Shown: positions 46,827-58,840, counted from the first letter of the stretch. The stretch is DNA of 64,000 nucleotides from Ophiura sarsii (GCA_035610835.1 CM069454.1:4893618-4957617); one strand, 5' to 3'. The notes: generated by a model not told the origin, from the sequence alone. Translations and numbers: made by a program.

Positions 46827-48484
46827 GGGGGCTGTTAACCTCACAACATGAAATTTATCAAGCGCTGTAACTTTTGAACTATTAATATGATGTATATAAA
46901 AGTGTACATTTTTAACAATGGAAATGAGTCGGAAAATCCGTTTTTGGGTATCAAATTTCCCCAAAAATGCTGATTGTGGATTTTTTGACCAAAAAAAAAT
47001 CACTTTTTTTGGCTCACAATTTGGCGTCATTCGTAGCAAATTCAGTTGTTGGTAAATATGAAATGGCACCAAATGCATCTTAATGAAGTTCCCTAGGAAG
47101 TTTTTTTTAATTTTTTAACATCTGATATTTTTTTTGAATTATTAACCAAAGAGTGCCAACAATTTGATTTTCATGATTTTGGATGTAAAACAATCACTTT
47201 GTTGGCACTTTTTGGGTCATAATCCAAAAAACAAATCAGATATTAAAAAAAAGAGCTGCCTAGAGAGTTTTATTATTGTTAGTATAAAACTAGAACGACA
47301 AAATAGATTATCCGAGTCAAGAAATTGTATGGAACAATACGTGTGTTTAATGCTCTGGAAACACATTGTATTTTACCGATTGGATTAAGCTGGGTTTGTC
47401 AGTATGTCAAGCTTATATGATGAAACATAATGCATTTCTATCTATGTCAGAAATAAGTAAGAAAATTAAAAGCCTGGAGGAATTATGCTACAATATATAA
47501 CAGTAAATCAGCAGTCCCAAAAAAAACTGGGAAAAAAGAATCAAGCCAAACAAACTGTTAAACATACGATTGGTCTTATGATCACTTCTGCTTTCCTGCA
47601 ATAGAAAAATGTAATTCTAAAACTGTGCGTAGCATATTGATATCAAAAATAACAGTTAGACCAATAAGTGAACGTTTTTCGGAGACAAAATTCCCCAACT
47701 ATGTTTTCAGTGTTGTGATATATGGAGAAATGCAACATGTTCAATAAAAGAAGCCAAACTGGTAACTATGAATTGGAAAATACTTGCAATATTTATCCGA
47801 CTAGAATCTTACTTCTTAAATGAGTAAAGCTAACAATGATTTATGTGAAACATGTAACGAAAAAGAGTATCTAGAACATTTTTCTTTCACTGCAAGAATA
47901 TAAGAAAAGTATGGTTAGAAATTAATACAATACTCTCTGACGTAACAGGGAAAAAAGTAAAAGTGTCTGTGACAGATATTCTTTTGTTATTTTAAGGGTA
48001 ACAAGAAATGTAATAATGTAAGCAATACGATAATGTGCATTAGCAAGTTTAAATACGGAAAGCATCCAAATGTTGTTGCATTATTATTACATGAACTCAG
48101 AGTTAGACAACTGACATAAATGTAGCTTGTAGTCATATTACTATACAATTTGATAAATTATTATGCAACATTAGCATGATATACATTGTAATCAATTTTA
48201 AGGATAGATCAAGTAAGCAAGTGTTTATAATGATGAATAGAAATAATGCTATGTAAAAGATTGAATGTATGTACAATGTAATATTGATAAATGGCGATAA
48301 ATAAATACAAAAGATTTAAAAAAAAGAACGACAAAATTTGACAAAATATATTTTTAGTTCTCTTTTCTAAACCTAAAATGTGTCAAAAACCGGGTTTCTT
48401 ATCCAAAATGGTCAATTTCATGTTCATGGTTGGATTTATTAAGAAAATGTATACTTTTAGATATACCCGAGGGTTCACTCCCCC
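46827..48484. mobile_element. TTAA foldback element inserted in X and itself interrupted
   Basis: The ends GGGGGCTG and CTCCCCC are bracketed by TTAA (46823-46826, 48485-48488). The matching stretch of X's right arm (58100-58150) has a single TTAA at 58124-58127 and no insert: a paralogous empty site that proves the boundaries. The arms carry GTGTACATTTTTAACAATGG and GTATACTTTTAGATATACCC, the family hallmark. Removing the 1033 bases added by the LINE leaves about 625 bp, close to the 617-bp copy at 18957-19573. Confidence 0.85.
47305..48324 (+). mobile_element. 5'-truncated L1/Tx1-like LINE
   Basis: A 13-base duplication, AGAACGACAAAAT, flanks the segment (47292-47304, 48325-48337), and the 3' end is A-rich (AAGATTTAAAAAAA), the mark of target-primed reverse transcription. 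Near 47836-47925 it encodes LCETCNEKEYLEHF, and one frame away FFFHCKNIRKVW, the CX2C...HX4C C-terminal zinc knuckle of L1/Tx1 ORF2. The rest of ORF2 is decayed or missing. Confidence 0.8.
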
Positions 48485-50133
48485 TTAATGTAACGCTATT
48501 GGCGTGTTATTCTGTTGATGAAACTTTAGATTCCACAAGCAGGTGTCTTTAGCTTAACTGATCTAGTTCTTGACGATATAACTTTACTTACTATTAGCAT
48601 GATTAGGGGCATTTGGGGCAAGGGGTCCGAAATGAAGGATTTTGTAATTGTATGGATATACTGCTTTCTTCTGAACAGTACGACTTTTGTCGAAACTTGA
48701 CATTTATCCTTACCTTCTACAATCCAAAACATTTGGAACTTTAGGGTATTTACACATGTGATATTCTCCAGATCTTTGAAGCCACCTCCTTGAGTGACTG
48801 ATTGAAAATTCACAGATAGTATGGGCGATATATGAAGATGGGTTTAGATCATGCTTAATGTACTGTATATGATTGATAGATATGCAACAGTAAATGTATA
48901 CATGCAGGACATTCATCTTAAGATGTTAGGTGCATATTGCTTTTGATGGGTGATATATTGTAGTATGCTTAGGGACTTTTCGAAATATGATTAAAACCAT
49001 AGTTTGTGGTTGAAATGACCGTAAAATGGCGCATATTGCTAACTTAGGATATTGGTGGTTTGGATTTGCGATCAATATTATCATTTAAAGAATGCTTCAA
49101 CTTAAATCATTATCACGGGTATTCATTTGATAGAGTTATTAGTTTATGAATTTGCAAATAACAAAGTACACCATTTCTTATTTTATCTAAAGACACTGGT
49201 CTACTTGTAGGACCCGAACGCCGTAATATTTGCGAATTCAAAGATACTCGCTGGCTACAGACATCTGTGTAATGGCTTAAAACAAAAATGCAGTTTGCCT
49301 TTTTTTCTGAAATGTATTGGAGTTATTGATTATTATGACAAATGGTGGTATGTTTTAAAACATTTTGGCGTAAAATTTATTACGTCACAGGCGTGTTTGA
49401 ATACTGTTTCATCTCGACAAAGTACTAAGTCATTTCTTGGGGCAAGTTGCCCGAAGGGGTATGGGGCAACTGGTCCGCCTGCAAAAAACTTAATCAAAAT
49501 TATGAAATTCATTTTGATAGTTAGTTGTTAGTGTCAATAAAACATGACTCGGTATTGAAATGTGAATAGAATATGAAATCATTCACATTCTTTCTAGTTC
49601 TTTTCATTTCATTTTGGGGCATTTTGGGTCTAATACCACTATTTCTGCTCTTCAAGGATTACAATATGACATAAAAATTGCTTTAGAATGGTTTAAAACC
49701 TCGGTATTATGAATTACATCTTTATTATATTTTGAATGGTGTCTGTAAAGGTATTTGCAATGACGAAATATCATGATTTATGTATTTTATCCACTGCTAT
49801 TTTTGTGTATATTAATACACCTATCAGTTGTAAGACGCACTATACGAGCCCCGGGAGAGGTGCGTCGTGGGTGCGTCGTTTACCAATAATTATTGACGGA
49901 GGGTACGTCAGTGGCAGCCTTTGGTCCGTCAAAAAAATGACGGAGGGTGCGTCAAGGTCCGTCACTTAACATGGGTGCGTCACAGTGTACATCAGATTAA
50001 AGATGGTATAGGAACAACAAAATACGACCTTTAAATATAGGCCTACGCTATAGGCCTACTATACCACATAACTCCTTGATACCCCCCAACCAGGCTCTAC
50101 TTTAATACCGCAAACATCACTCCGTCATCAGAC

Positions 50134-50161
50134 GGGGGGGGGGGGGGGGGGGGGGGGGGGG
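50134..50161 (+). repeat. Poly-G tract of 28 bases
   Basis: Uninterrupted G run in TIR element copy 2. A C-rich tract follows at about 50476-50510. Confidence 0.95.
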
Positions 50162-50690
50162 ATAGGTTTATATCGAGTTTGTAATTTCATTTAGGGGGCA
50201 TCAGGGTGGGGGTTGGGCCGGGTTACTTATCACAATAGCGGTATACGTGTATGTGCCGCCTTTTGGGTTACCTTTTCTCGAAGTATATGGGTGGTATTGA
50301 TTAAATCAGAAATGTGTTTGGTATTTTTAAATGCCCCTTAAATTCTTTGATGGTTTATAGAAGGTGTAATTTCCAATCCGAAGTTCAAATGGTTAAATGC
50401 ACTTTCGAGAACCCACTTTTCTACTTTATTGTAAATAGTCGCAAGCCTACGTGTATAACAAGGGATAAAGGATGCCCCCCCCCCCCCACCCCACCCCACC
50501 CCCACCTCCTGGTTACGCCACTGAACGGGTCGAAAACAGAATGGGAAATGTTCTCGAAATTGTTTCAGGGATCCTCATCCTGACGATTATGATAATCAGT
50601 TAAATATTTTATGAATTTTAGACCAGTCAGACATTATTGTGCATATAAAAGTTCGAGGCTTCTCTTGGTTCCGTCCATCCCGGTCCCGGT

Positions 50691-50859
50691 CGCGATTTTT
50701 TTTTTACTAGTAAACATTTGAAAAATGTATTTATTTCGTTTTAATACGGAATGAAGCAAAACTCACTGAATAAAATGATTTAAAAAAATAAAAATAAAAA
50801 TTCTAACTGATTTTACATGTGAGCCCATACAAATGTTTACTAGTAAAAAAAAAATCGCG
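50691..50859. mobile_element. 169-bp MITE with CGCGATTTTT ends, empty site in copy 1
   Basis: The terminal repeats run about 30 bases (CGCGATTTTTTTTTTACTAG and beyond). A 7-base duplication TCCCGGT flanks it (50684-50690, 50860-50866). TIR element copy 1 has uninterrupted CCGGTCCCGGTCC sequence at the same place (about 1150-1180, other strand), proving insertion. A 7-8 bp duplication could fit hAT-type elements. Confidence 0.8.
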
Positions 50860-51952
50860 TCCCGGTCCGGGGTCTATATATTCGAGGGCCAGGGTTGACA
50901 ACATGGAATTAGTTTCGTATTCAGTAGTCATCGTGTTTTATCCAGTTTAGTCAACGATTATCTGACGACGGGGTGCGTCGTCATGGTCCGTCAGAATCCA
51001 CCAATGGTGCGTCCAAAAATTGACTGAGGGTGCGTATTTGGATGGCAATGGTCCGTCGTTTTTTTGACACAGGGTGCGTCATGGTACATGAGAAGTTGAC
51101 GCACCTCGGTAAAGTGACGCACCACTCCCGGGGGTCGTATAGTGCGTCTTACAACTGATAGGTGTATAACCGTTGGGTCATCATTTTCATATTGACTAAA
51201 TTCCCCTGTAACATGAAAAGCTGTCTAAATATCAAGATGGTTTATTATAAGTACTAAGTGATGATAGTATGAAGTAAATAAAATAATTAAAGAAAGGGGT
51301 ATATATAGACAAATGTATGAGGCATCTGTATATCACAACCATGTAACCATTTACCTAGGTTCATACCGTTTTATCTAATAAATGTGCAGTCGAAAATTGC
51401 GCATGCTTTGTACACCATCAGTATATTGCTATTTACACATGAACCACGAAAACTGTATAAAACATGGGTTTCATGAGACATGTATCATTTTTTAATGTGT
51501 TTGTAAAGAAAATACTGCCTAGTGTCCGTGTTGTCATTCACTGATTTCTGTGTATTCTAACCGTTGGAACATAATTATAGGACCAGTTGTCCCAATGAAG
51601 GGGTAACTGGTCCGTGCCAAGTAAAGTTTTCAGTTAGTGGTAATTGGCCTTTTCTTTTGATATTTTTTTACTTTGATTATATGTCATATGTAAACAGTTA
51701 CATGGGTGATATTTTCATAGCAATTCCGTAAATATTCACTAGAGGTTTAATATTTTATATCATGAAATATGCTTAACCGGAACAGTTGCCCCATCCTCCC
51801 CTACTTATACAGCAGGAACCTATTAAAATAAAGATGTTCTCGCTCGATTTTAATTTCCGTCATCCCAGCACTCAAATGATTCTCTCTAACATCGTTCCAG
51901 ATCGGACATTCAACTAAGTCAATAAAATGTGTAGTCTGTCGATGTAACCAAA

Positions 51953-52102
51953 GATATCACGCAGGTGTAGTTGACGTAACTGATCTATATGAGTTCTTAT
52001 CAATAATCCGTGTTGGGATACCAATTAGATATCACGCAGATGTATTTCACGTAACTGATCTATTTAAGTTCTTATCAATAATCCGTGTTGGGATACGAAT
52101 TA
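51953..52102 (+). repeat. 75-bp tandem duplication in X left arm
   Basis: Two units begin with GATATCACGCAG at 51953 and 52028 and end with CCGTGTTGGGATAC. The partial X copy at 62347-64000 has the unit only once. Confidence 0.85.
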
Positions 52103-52784
52103 TGAATACCCCGCCGTATGTAGATAGAAGGTCCTTTACACCGGGCTACTCAGGGTAAAACTCTTCATTTAATTAATTACGATCACAAGGTAACGTGCGG
52201 CTATATGCGTGTTATCAAGGAGTATATATATAATAGGAGGCTACATTAACCTCATTTGCATATTAATTAATATGATTTACCCTGCCTTGACCCTGTGACA
52301 CACTCGAAAGGTCACATATAACGCCCTCTGGAGAGTAGAGGGTACTTTTCTTTTGTTCTCAAGCGATGGCGATGAACGACTGAGAAGTATTAAAAAAAAC
52401 CTAAACAGATCGATTGATTCGATCAAAGTGTCACCGCGATCACTTGTTTTACAACTTAATTGATGATCATTGCCATCTTGAGTTGGGCATGTTTTGGACT
52501 GAAGTTTCGTTGTGAGATAAATATTTGGGCAATTTAGTATTCTAAAATACTAGTTCCATTTGTGTTAATGGACCACTGTCTAGGCTATTTCATTTTTTAT
52601 ATTCAGAAATGCCACTGTTCAAGAAATTTCAGGAAATGTTGATTGTGCAAAAGTATAGTAATGTACAAAATATACAATTGAAATGTTCAGACTTTCCAGA
52701 TAAAAATGTGTTGTTAGTCGATACGCCAAACGTTAATTTAAATAACATGAATAATGCAACACGTCATACCACGTCCAGTCGAGC

Positions 52785-53182
52785 AATGATTTAAAACTTA
52801 TGCTTTTGACATACAAAGCACTAAATACTAAATAACCAGGCTCCAAAGTACTTATGCGACCTTATTTCCATCAAGGAACCCACACGCACTCTTAGGTCAA
52901 ATGCATCCGTCATCTTACAACGGAGGAAAACTAACACTGTCACCTACGGCCAAAGATCATTCTCTCATGCATCTCCTGAACTCTGGAACCGGTTCCCATC
53001 TCATGTTAGAAATGCCACATCACTGCAGCAATTCAAGAGCTCGCTCAAGACTCACCTCTTTCAGCAAATGACTTTATAATGTTTTTGTATCTTTGTTCAT
53101 ATTTTGTACTTTTTTGTTCAGCGCACTGGGGTCTTGCGACGGAGTGCGCTTAATAAGCATGGTTTATTATTATTATTAAAAT
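52785..53182 (+). pseudogene. 3' end of a CR1/L2-like LINE inserted in X
   Basis: Encodes LTYKALNTK and then YGQRSFSHASPELWNRFPSH, VRNATSLQQFKSSLKTHLF across frames. It ends in GACGGAGTGCGCTTAATAAG and a TTATTATTATTA tail. X's right arm has GAGC joined almost directly to AAAATTACGCC at this place, so the LINE replaced a few target bases, as CR1/L2 insertions often do. Confidence 0.8.
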
Positions 53183-53372
53183 TACGCCATTTTTTGTGTT
53201 CGGAAAGTAACATACAAATCTGGTGTAAAATGGCAACAATGTCACGATAAAAATCCGTTCGTTGTAAATAAATGAATCAATGGTTAAATAATAAAATTAT
53301 CCTACAAACACTCGTCGGTCTCTGTGGCGTGCATACGTTACCCAAGTCGTTTGCAAACTTTGCAATTGATAA

Positions 53373-53393
53373 ACACGGGTTCGATTCCCGTGT
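53373..53393 (+). other. Perfect tRNA T-arm-like hairpin
   Basis: Seven base pairs (53373-53379 with 53387-53393) close a seven-base TTCGATT loop, giving a canonical B box GGTTCGATTCC. No matching acceptor or A box was found, so this is not a tRNA gene. It may be a SINE or pol III promoter remnant. X's right arm lacks 12 of these bases. Confidence 0.5.
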
Positions 53394-54128
53394 ATTCCTC
53401 ATTATTATTTGAATTGTTTTGGTGATGGTGGATTAATGTAACATCATTGTTATGTCAATTGTTTATAAATTATAAGGCCCATGTGTTGATAGGTTTTTGT
53501 TTCTATTTATTTATTTATCTATCATTTATATCCTGATTATTTTAATTTCTATCTATATAATTATTTACATTATATTGCTTGATAAATAGTTAATTTAACT
53601 TGAGCTCAGTTTTGATAATGATTGCGAAACTTGTTGTAAAATCAGATTACTAGTGTGCCCAACAATATCATATTTGCACACTTTGTTTACATTCAGAGAT
53701 GTCACTTTTAGCTTGTTATAGCCTAATACATTGGTAGCTAATTTTATAAAAATAGAAAATCATTTCCAAAGCAGGTTCAAACAGGACAGTTTGAATCTGC
53801 CAAAATGACATCTCTGTAACGATTGCCAATTGTACAACATAAAAATGTAGACCGTTATAAATGTTAAATTTAATACCATTACGTATTTGGCAATCTGCAC
53901 AACCAATGAATTTCTAGAAAATCTTTGATACAACTTCATTTCAGGAAAGTTCTTGTAGCAAAACAATTAGCTTTAATATACGAATTGGGAGACGCAAAAT
54001 ATTCATGTGGAAAGGGGAAACAGACGAATATTGATAGACGCGATAAAGTTTTGTACCTCTGTAGGTTGAATTGTTTTCAAATGTATAAAGTGCTCACTGG
54101 GAGCTAAAGTTTGTTTCAGAATTTTAAA

Positions 54129-55670
54129 ATACAACACTATAGATATCTTACTCTGTGTTAGCTATTTAACCATAGGCATGTGTTATTTGAACATTAAACT
54201 TGAAGCCAAAAGTTTGACTAACTTTATTTAGAAAAGTTTAAATATATTAAATATCTGACGTCCTTTTTCATGACTAGTTGCACCATTCCTTGTTTTGTTA
54301 AATCTGGCCAATGTTACATGTTGAGAAAATCAACCAGACCCACAGAATGCCAGAGTACTAAGTAATCGCAGCTACCTTTTTTTAAAACTCTGAGTGAAAT
54401 TTGTTTGTTGATAACATTGACGAAACAGTATTTTATCAAAACAGGCAGGCATCGGGCACGGAAATAACAACAGCTGTGATTGGTCTAAAACGTTTTTACC
54501 TAATACGCTACTGAGACGACCCGAGTGATGATCAAACGGTCCCCAAACGATGCCCGGGCGCTGGTGAAGGGCAGTATTACGATCGTTACTACACTCCGAG
54601 CATTCTCCCATCGAATTTAACCTAGAATATTCGTCACACGAACCTATGTCCGGCATCGTCTGAAAATCGAAAAGGCCCTCTGGAGAGTAGAGGTGACTTC
54701 ATTTTTTTCTACGCATGCGTACGATCGCTTGGATTTGTCACCAAAATCGTTGACAAATTCCTATTGAGTATGTACTGCAATGCAAGTGACACAACTTCTT
54801 GTGATGCGCTAATCAACCGTATATCTGATCCCTGGGCCACAATTGGGGTGGAAAAAGTTCAGGAAAAGACATTCAGCCGCCGGGCATTTCTTTGTTTGGT
54901 ATCCCGTTTGGTATTATGTAATATTTGGTATTATGGGATTTGATTTTGACTTAAGTAGGGGTGCATCCCGTGGTGGCATAATCATACATATCCAGAAATG
55001 GTTTTATGACTAAAGGCCGCACCGTGCCACCTAATCGGGCCGGCTGTATAGTGGGTGCAAGCTGGAGTGACCCACGCCTAATGGGGATGGATAGGGGCGC
55101 GAATATATACACTCAGTCTGACGAATTATAGGAGCCGGTCGATATTGCATTCGGATTTTGTTTGTTTCAGTTTTTATATATAGTGTATTGTTCCCGGTTT
55201 AATATTTTGGGGTTGACGCTTCTGGGAGCGCTTCTCCGGTCGCTCGGCCGTGGGGCTTATTGAGACGTGCTTTGGAAGCGTTAATATAAATATTATGGAA
55301 AAATTTGTACATATTCAAAAGAAAAACAAATAACTTGTTGCTGGTTTTATCATTGTTCGATGCAATTGGCTAAGTGGCGCTTGGAGCCTACCATCGGACC
55401 GGTCTTCAGTTGACGTATGCATGAGGAGCATTGTCGAAGCGAAAGTCCCTGGTAAACTTTCCAGATCTTATGTCACTGAATTCAAATCTTGGTTCCTTAT
55501 GAAGGGAATCCACTTCACTTAAAGCGTGCCCGTAACAAAAGGTTTTCGTTTCCGTTTATTCGTTCAGATCAATTCAATGCATGACATTACTGTTAACAGA
55601 TTTACCTACGTAAATCGAGTATCCATCACGGTGTGTTACACAGAGTTGGATATATATGGTGTTGGTATTG
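54129..55670. other. Central segment of element X
   Basis: Unpaired spacer between the arms. It contains CCCTCTGGAGAGTAGAGG (about 54676), which is also in the arms near 52330. No domain-bearing frame was found on either strand. Confidence 0.45.
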
Positions 55671-56035
55671 TTAGATTCTGAAACAAACGTTAGCTCCCAG
55701 TGAGCACTTTATAACACAATTCACCCTACAGAGGTACAAAACTTGATCGCGTCTATCGATAGTCGTCTGGTTCCCCTTTCCACATGAATATTTGCGTCTC
55801 CCAATTCGTTTATTAAAGCTAATTGTTTTGATACAAGAACTTTTCTGAAATTAAGTTGTATCAAAGATTTTCTAGAAATTCATCGGTTGTATAGATTTTC
55901 AAGTTACAAATATACATTAAAAATGCAAGATATACAATAATAGATTTAAAAAAAAAAATTATATTACATTATCAAACTGTACTCAAGTTAAATCAATTAT
56001 TTATCAAGCAATATAATATAAATAATTATATACAT

Positions 56036-56587
56036 ACACTTTGTTTACATTCAGAGAAATATTTTGTTTACATTTAGAGAAATACCAAATACTCATTTCT
56101 CCTAGACATTGTACATTAAACAAACGTTCAGAACTGGCATCAAATTGTAGGCACGCGCGCAAATATTTAGCTCAATGAATATGGAGTAACGTAACTTTTT
56201 ACCTGTGTGGCCTATTCAAGTCAAGTTGTTGCTGAGCTCATTGATTACACCATACTCTAATGATTCTATTTATACTTCTTTATACTTACTATACATGTAC
56301 TGTCTTGTGTGCTTTTGCATTTTAGTCTGATGATTGCCACCACCATTGGTGGTGGAAAGCAAACAGTAACTACGATGTAAAAACTAAACGTACTGCCTGT
56401 CTCATTTATCTTAATAATTATATATGTTGAAAAACAAGCAGTAAATTAAAAATTATTTATACATAGTAACTGGCAGTTTCATGCACACCAACCACACAGG
56501 GTGGTGGCAATCTTTCAACATATTACGCTCTTCTTAGGAATTGAGCACTTTTGATACGGGCAGTGCATCATTTTGATAATTTATTAA
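56036..56587. mobile_element. 0.55-kb insertion in X right arm
   Basis: The left arm has this site uninterrupted (about 53568-53590). An AATAATTATATA word occurs on both sides of the insert as a candidate duplication. It contains CTGATGATTGCCACCACCAT and an inverted GGTGGTGG, a hairpin near 56330-56360. X copy C contains its right part (62347-62573), so it is an established variant. Confidence 0.6.
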
Positions 56588-56784
56588 TAATTATATAGAT
56601 AGAAAGTTAAATAATCAGGAGATAAATGATGGATCAATAAATAAATAGAAACAAGCATATAAACGCATGAGCCTTTACAATTTATAAACAATTGACATAA
56701 AAATGATGTCACATTAATCCACCATAAAAAAATGCAAAGAATAATGAAGAATACACTGTGTTTGTCGATTGCAAAGTTTGCCAA

Positions 56785-56878
56785 CGACATGGGCAACGTA
56801 TGCACGCCACAGAGATCGACGAGTGTGTTTGCGACATGGGCAACGTATGCACGCCACAGAGATCGACGAGTGTGTTGT
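56785..56878 (+). repeat. 47-bp tandem duplication
   Basis: Two units start CGACATGGGCAACGTATGCA at 56785 and 56832. Other copies of X have a single unit. Confidence 0.9.
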
Positions 56879-58265
56879 GAGTTTGTGAGTTTCTTAGTTA
56901 AACATTTAACCATTTATTTACAACGAACGGATTTTTATCGTGACATTGTTGCCATTTTATACCATTTTATAATATTATATGTTGCTTTCGCACAAAATAT
57001 GTTTGTAATGTAATCATAGTCCTTATTTTTGAAAGAACGGTAAAAAACTTTGAATTTTTCGAACGCAAAATATGGCGTAATTTTCATGGCCAATAATGCT
57101 CGACTGGACGTGGTATGACGTGTTGCACTATTCATGTTATTTACATTAACGTTTGGCGTAGCGACTATACGACACATTTCTATGCTAATATGAAACACAA
57201 GTAGATTGCTGTTCGATACATGTACAAACGCTTGACGTTTGCGACAATATAGGCCTGATTCTTAGCGGGATCAAGGCAGAGTAAACTATATTGAAGAGAT
57301 GCCACTGAAGGGTGGTTTAAACATTTCCTGGATAGCCGGTTCCTGGAAAGCCTGAACATTTCAATCTTATATTTTGTACATAACTATACTTTTGCACAAA
57401 CAAATGTCCTGAAATTTCAAAATATAAAAAATGAAATAGCCTAAAAAAATGGAACTAAGATTTTAGAATACTAAATTGCCCAAATATTTATCTCACAACG
57501 AAACTTCAGTCCTAAACATGCCCAACTCAAGATGGCGATGATCATCAATATTGTAAAACAACGTGATCGTGGTGACACTTCGATTGAATCAATCGATATG
57601 TTTACGCCTTTTTATTAATACTTCTCAGTCGTTCATCGCCAACGTTGTCGCTTAAGAACAATAGAAAAGTCCCCTCTACTCTCCAGAAGGCGTTTTCTGT
57701 GACCTTGCGATGGTGTCACAGGATCAAGGCAGGGTTAATCATAATAATGAACGTAATATGCAAATGAGGTTAATGTCGCCTCCTATTATATATACTCCTT
57801 GATAACACACCTATAGCATCAACATGATCAAGTTACCTTGTGATCTTAATGAATTAAATGAAGAGTTTTACCCTGGGTAGCCCGGTGTAAATTGTATTGA
57901 TTTAGTTGAATGTCCGATTTTGAACGATGTAAGAGAGAATCATTTGAGTGCTGAGATGACGGAAATTAAAAACGAGCGAGACCTTCCTTATCTTAATAGT
58001 TTCCTGCTATAAAAGTAATAGTAAGTAAAGTTATATCGTTAAGAACTAGATCTGTTAAGTTAAAGACACCTGCTTGTGGAATCTTAAGTTGCATCAACAG
58101 AATAACACGCCAATAGCGTTACATTAACTAAGAACAACATCTGGTATTGATAGATGTAAGAAAGAGTGTTTTAGTGCTCAATGAAATCAAAACAGATTGA
58201 TAACTTCCTTATGTTAATAGTATGATGCTGTAAGTAATAATTATCATCTTCTTATTTACTGTCCA

Positions 58266-58840
58266 CATTTAGATGGGTGAACGCAGGCATAATGGCCATA
58301 TGTTATACCTTTTAGACCCGTTAAAGGTCCGGAACTTTCCTTTTTAACATGTTCTTAATGTCCTTGGATTTCGATAAAGCATAAAGCATAGCACCACCGT
58401 TTTAGTTGTAGAAGTCAATTGGGACATATGACCCGTACTGGAACCAGAATAATTGTCTGCTTTAGTTTTGCTGAACGATGGTATTTTGGGGATCGATAAA
58501 GTGTCACTGAAACCAGTTGCTTACTGAATTCCCAAACATTTGGAGCGGAATTGGTTTTTTTTCGTGTTTAGTAGTTCTTTTCCTGTTGTTTATACGCCGC
58601 ACGGAGAGGGTCAACGAAATTATTGCGCACATCTTGTGATGCGTTCGGTTTGAACGTTTTATTTCGTTCAGAGATTTTGTTTCCTGACGTTTAAAGGAAT
58701 TCCTCCCACCCCCATGTCTGGTATTCGGTAGACTCACGAAATATCATATGAAAGCAATTACCAGCCCCTCCGGTGTTATTTTACCATTTGCTGAGGCGAA
58801 ATAGCCCGGCCATCACGGCGGTTATTGATAATCAATCAAT
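58266..58840. other. Unrecognised interval before the gap
   Basis: No supported gene or repeat. The sequence is cut by the N run. Confidence 0.35.

Larger units (their letters stand above)
49816..51166. mobile_element. TIR element with TAA target duplication (copy 2)
   Basis: Opposite orientation to copy 1 (839-3710), with the same ends TACACCTATC/GATAGGTGTA and TAA at 49813-49815 and 51167-51169. It lacks the LINE but carries a 169-bp MITE at 50691-50859 and a 28-base G run. The GTGCGTC arrays at both ends match those of copy 1. It is nested in the 48607-51803 element. Confidence 0.8.
48607..51803. mobile_element. TIR element with TAGGGG...GGGGCAA ends inserted in X
   Basis: It interrupts X's left arm between sequences adjacent in the right arm (around 58000-58025). 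The left end reads TAGGGGCATTTGGGGCAAGG and the right end, reverse-complemented, TAGGGGAGGATGGGGCAACT, both followed within a few bases by TCCG. Related GGGGCAACTGGTCCG words recur at about 49461 and, inverted, 51581. No transposase frame was recognised. Exact boundaries and target duplication are uncertain by a few bases. Confidence 0.6.
46672..58265. mobile_element. Giant inverted-repeat element X with nested insertions
   Basis: The left arm (46672-46826, 48485-48606 and 51804-54128, allowing for insertions) is the reverse complement of the right arm (55671-58265). The outer ends read GTGGATAGTAAATACG on the left and, reverse-complemented, GTGGACAGTAAATAAG on the right. Without its insertions X is roughly 6-7 kb, with arms of about 2 kb or more around a 1.5-kb centre. 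The left arm holds a TTAA foldback, a 3.2-kb TIR element and a LINE fragment; the right arm holds a 0.55-kb insertion. A further partial copy lies at 62347-64000. No transposase, integrase or polymerase frame was found, so class and mechanism are unknown. Confidence 0.75.
55671..58265 (-). repeat. Right arm of element X
   Basis: Reverse complement of the left arm. Compared with the other copies it lacks about 130 bases near 57888 (present at 63815-63945 and 52000-52140), carries a 47-bp tandem duplication at 56785-56878, and has an extra insertion at 56036-56587. Confidence 0.8.

Noticed and set aside
56325..56365. CTGATGA...GAAA as a second hammerhead
   Set aside because: Extra bases separate CTGATGA from the hairpin and no cleavage site or stem I was found.
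56584..57198. Hydrophobic frames on the minus strand in X's right arm and copy C
   Set aside because: They are not conserved in reading frame between copies and match no family.
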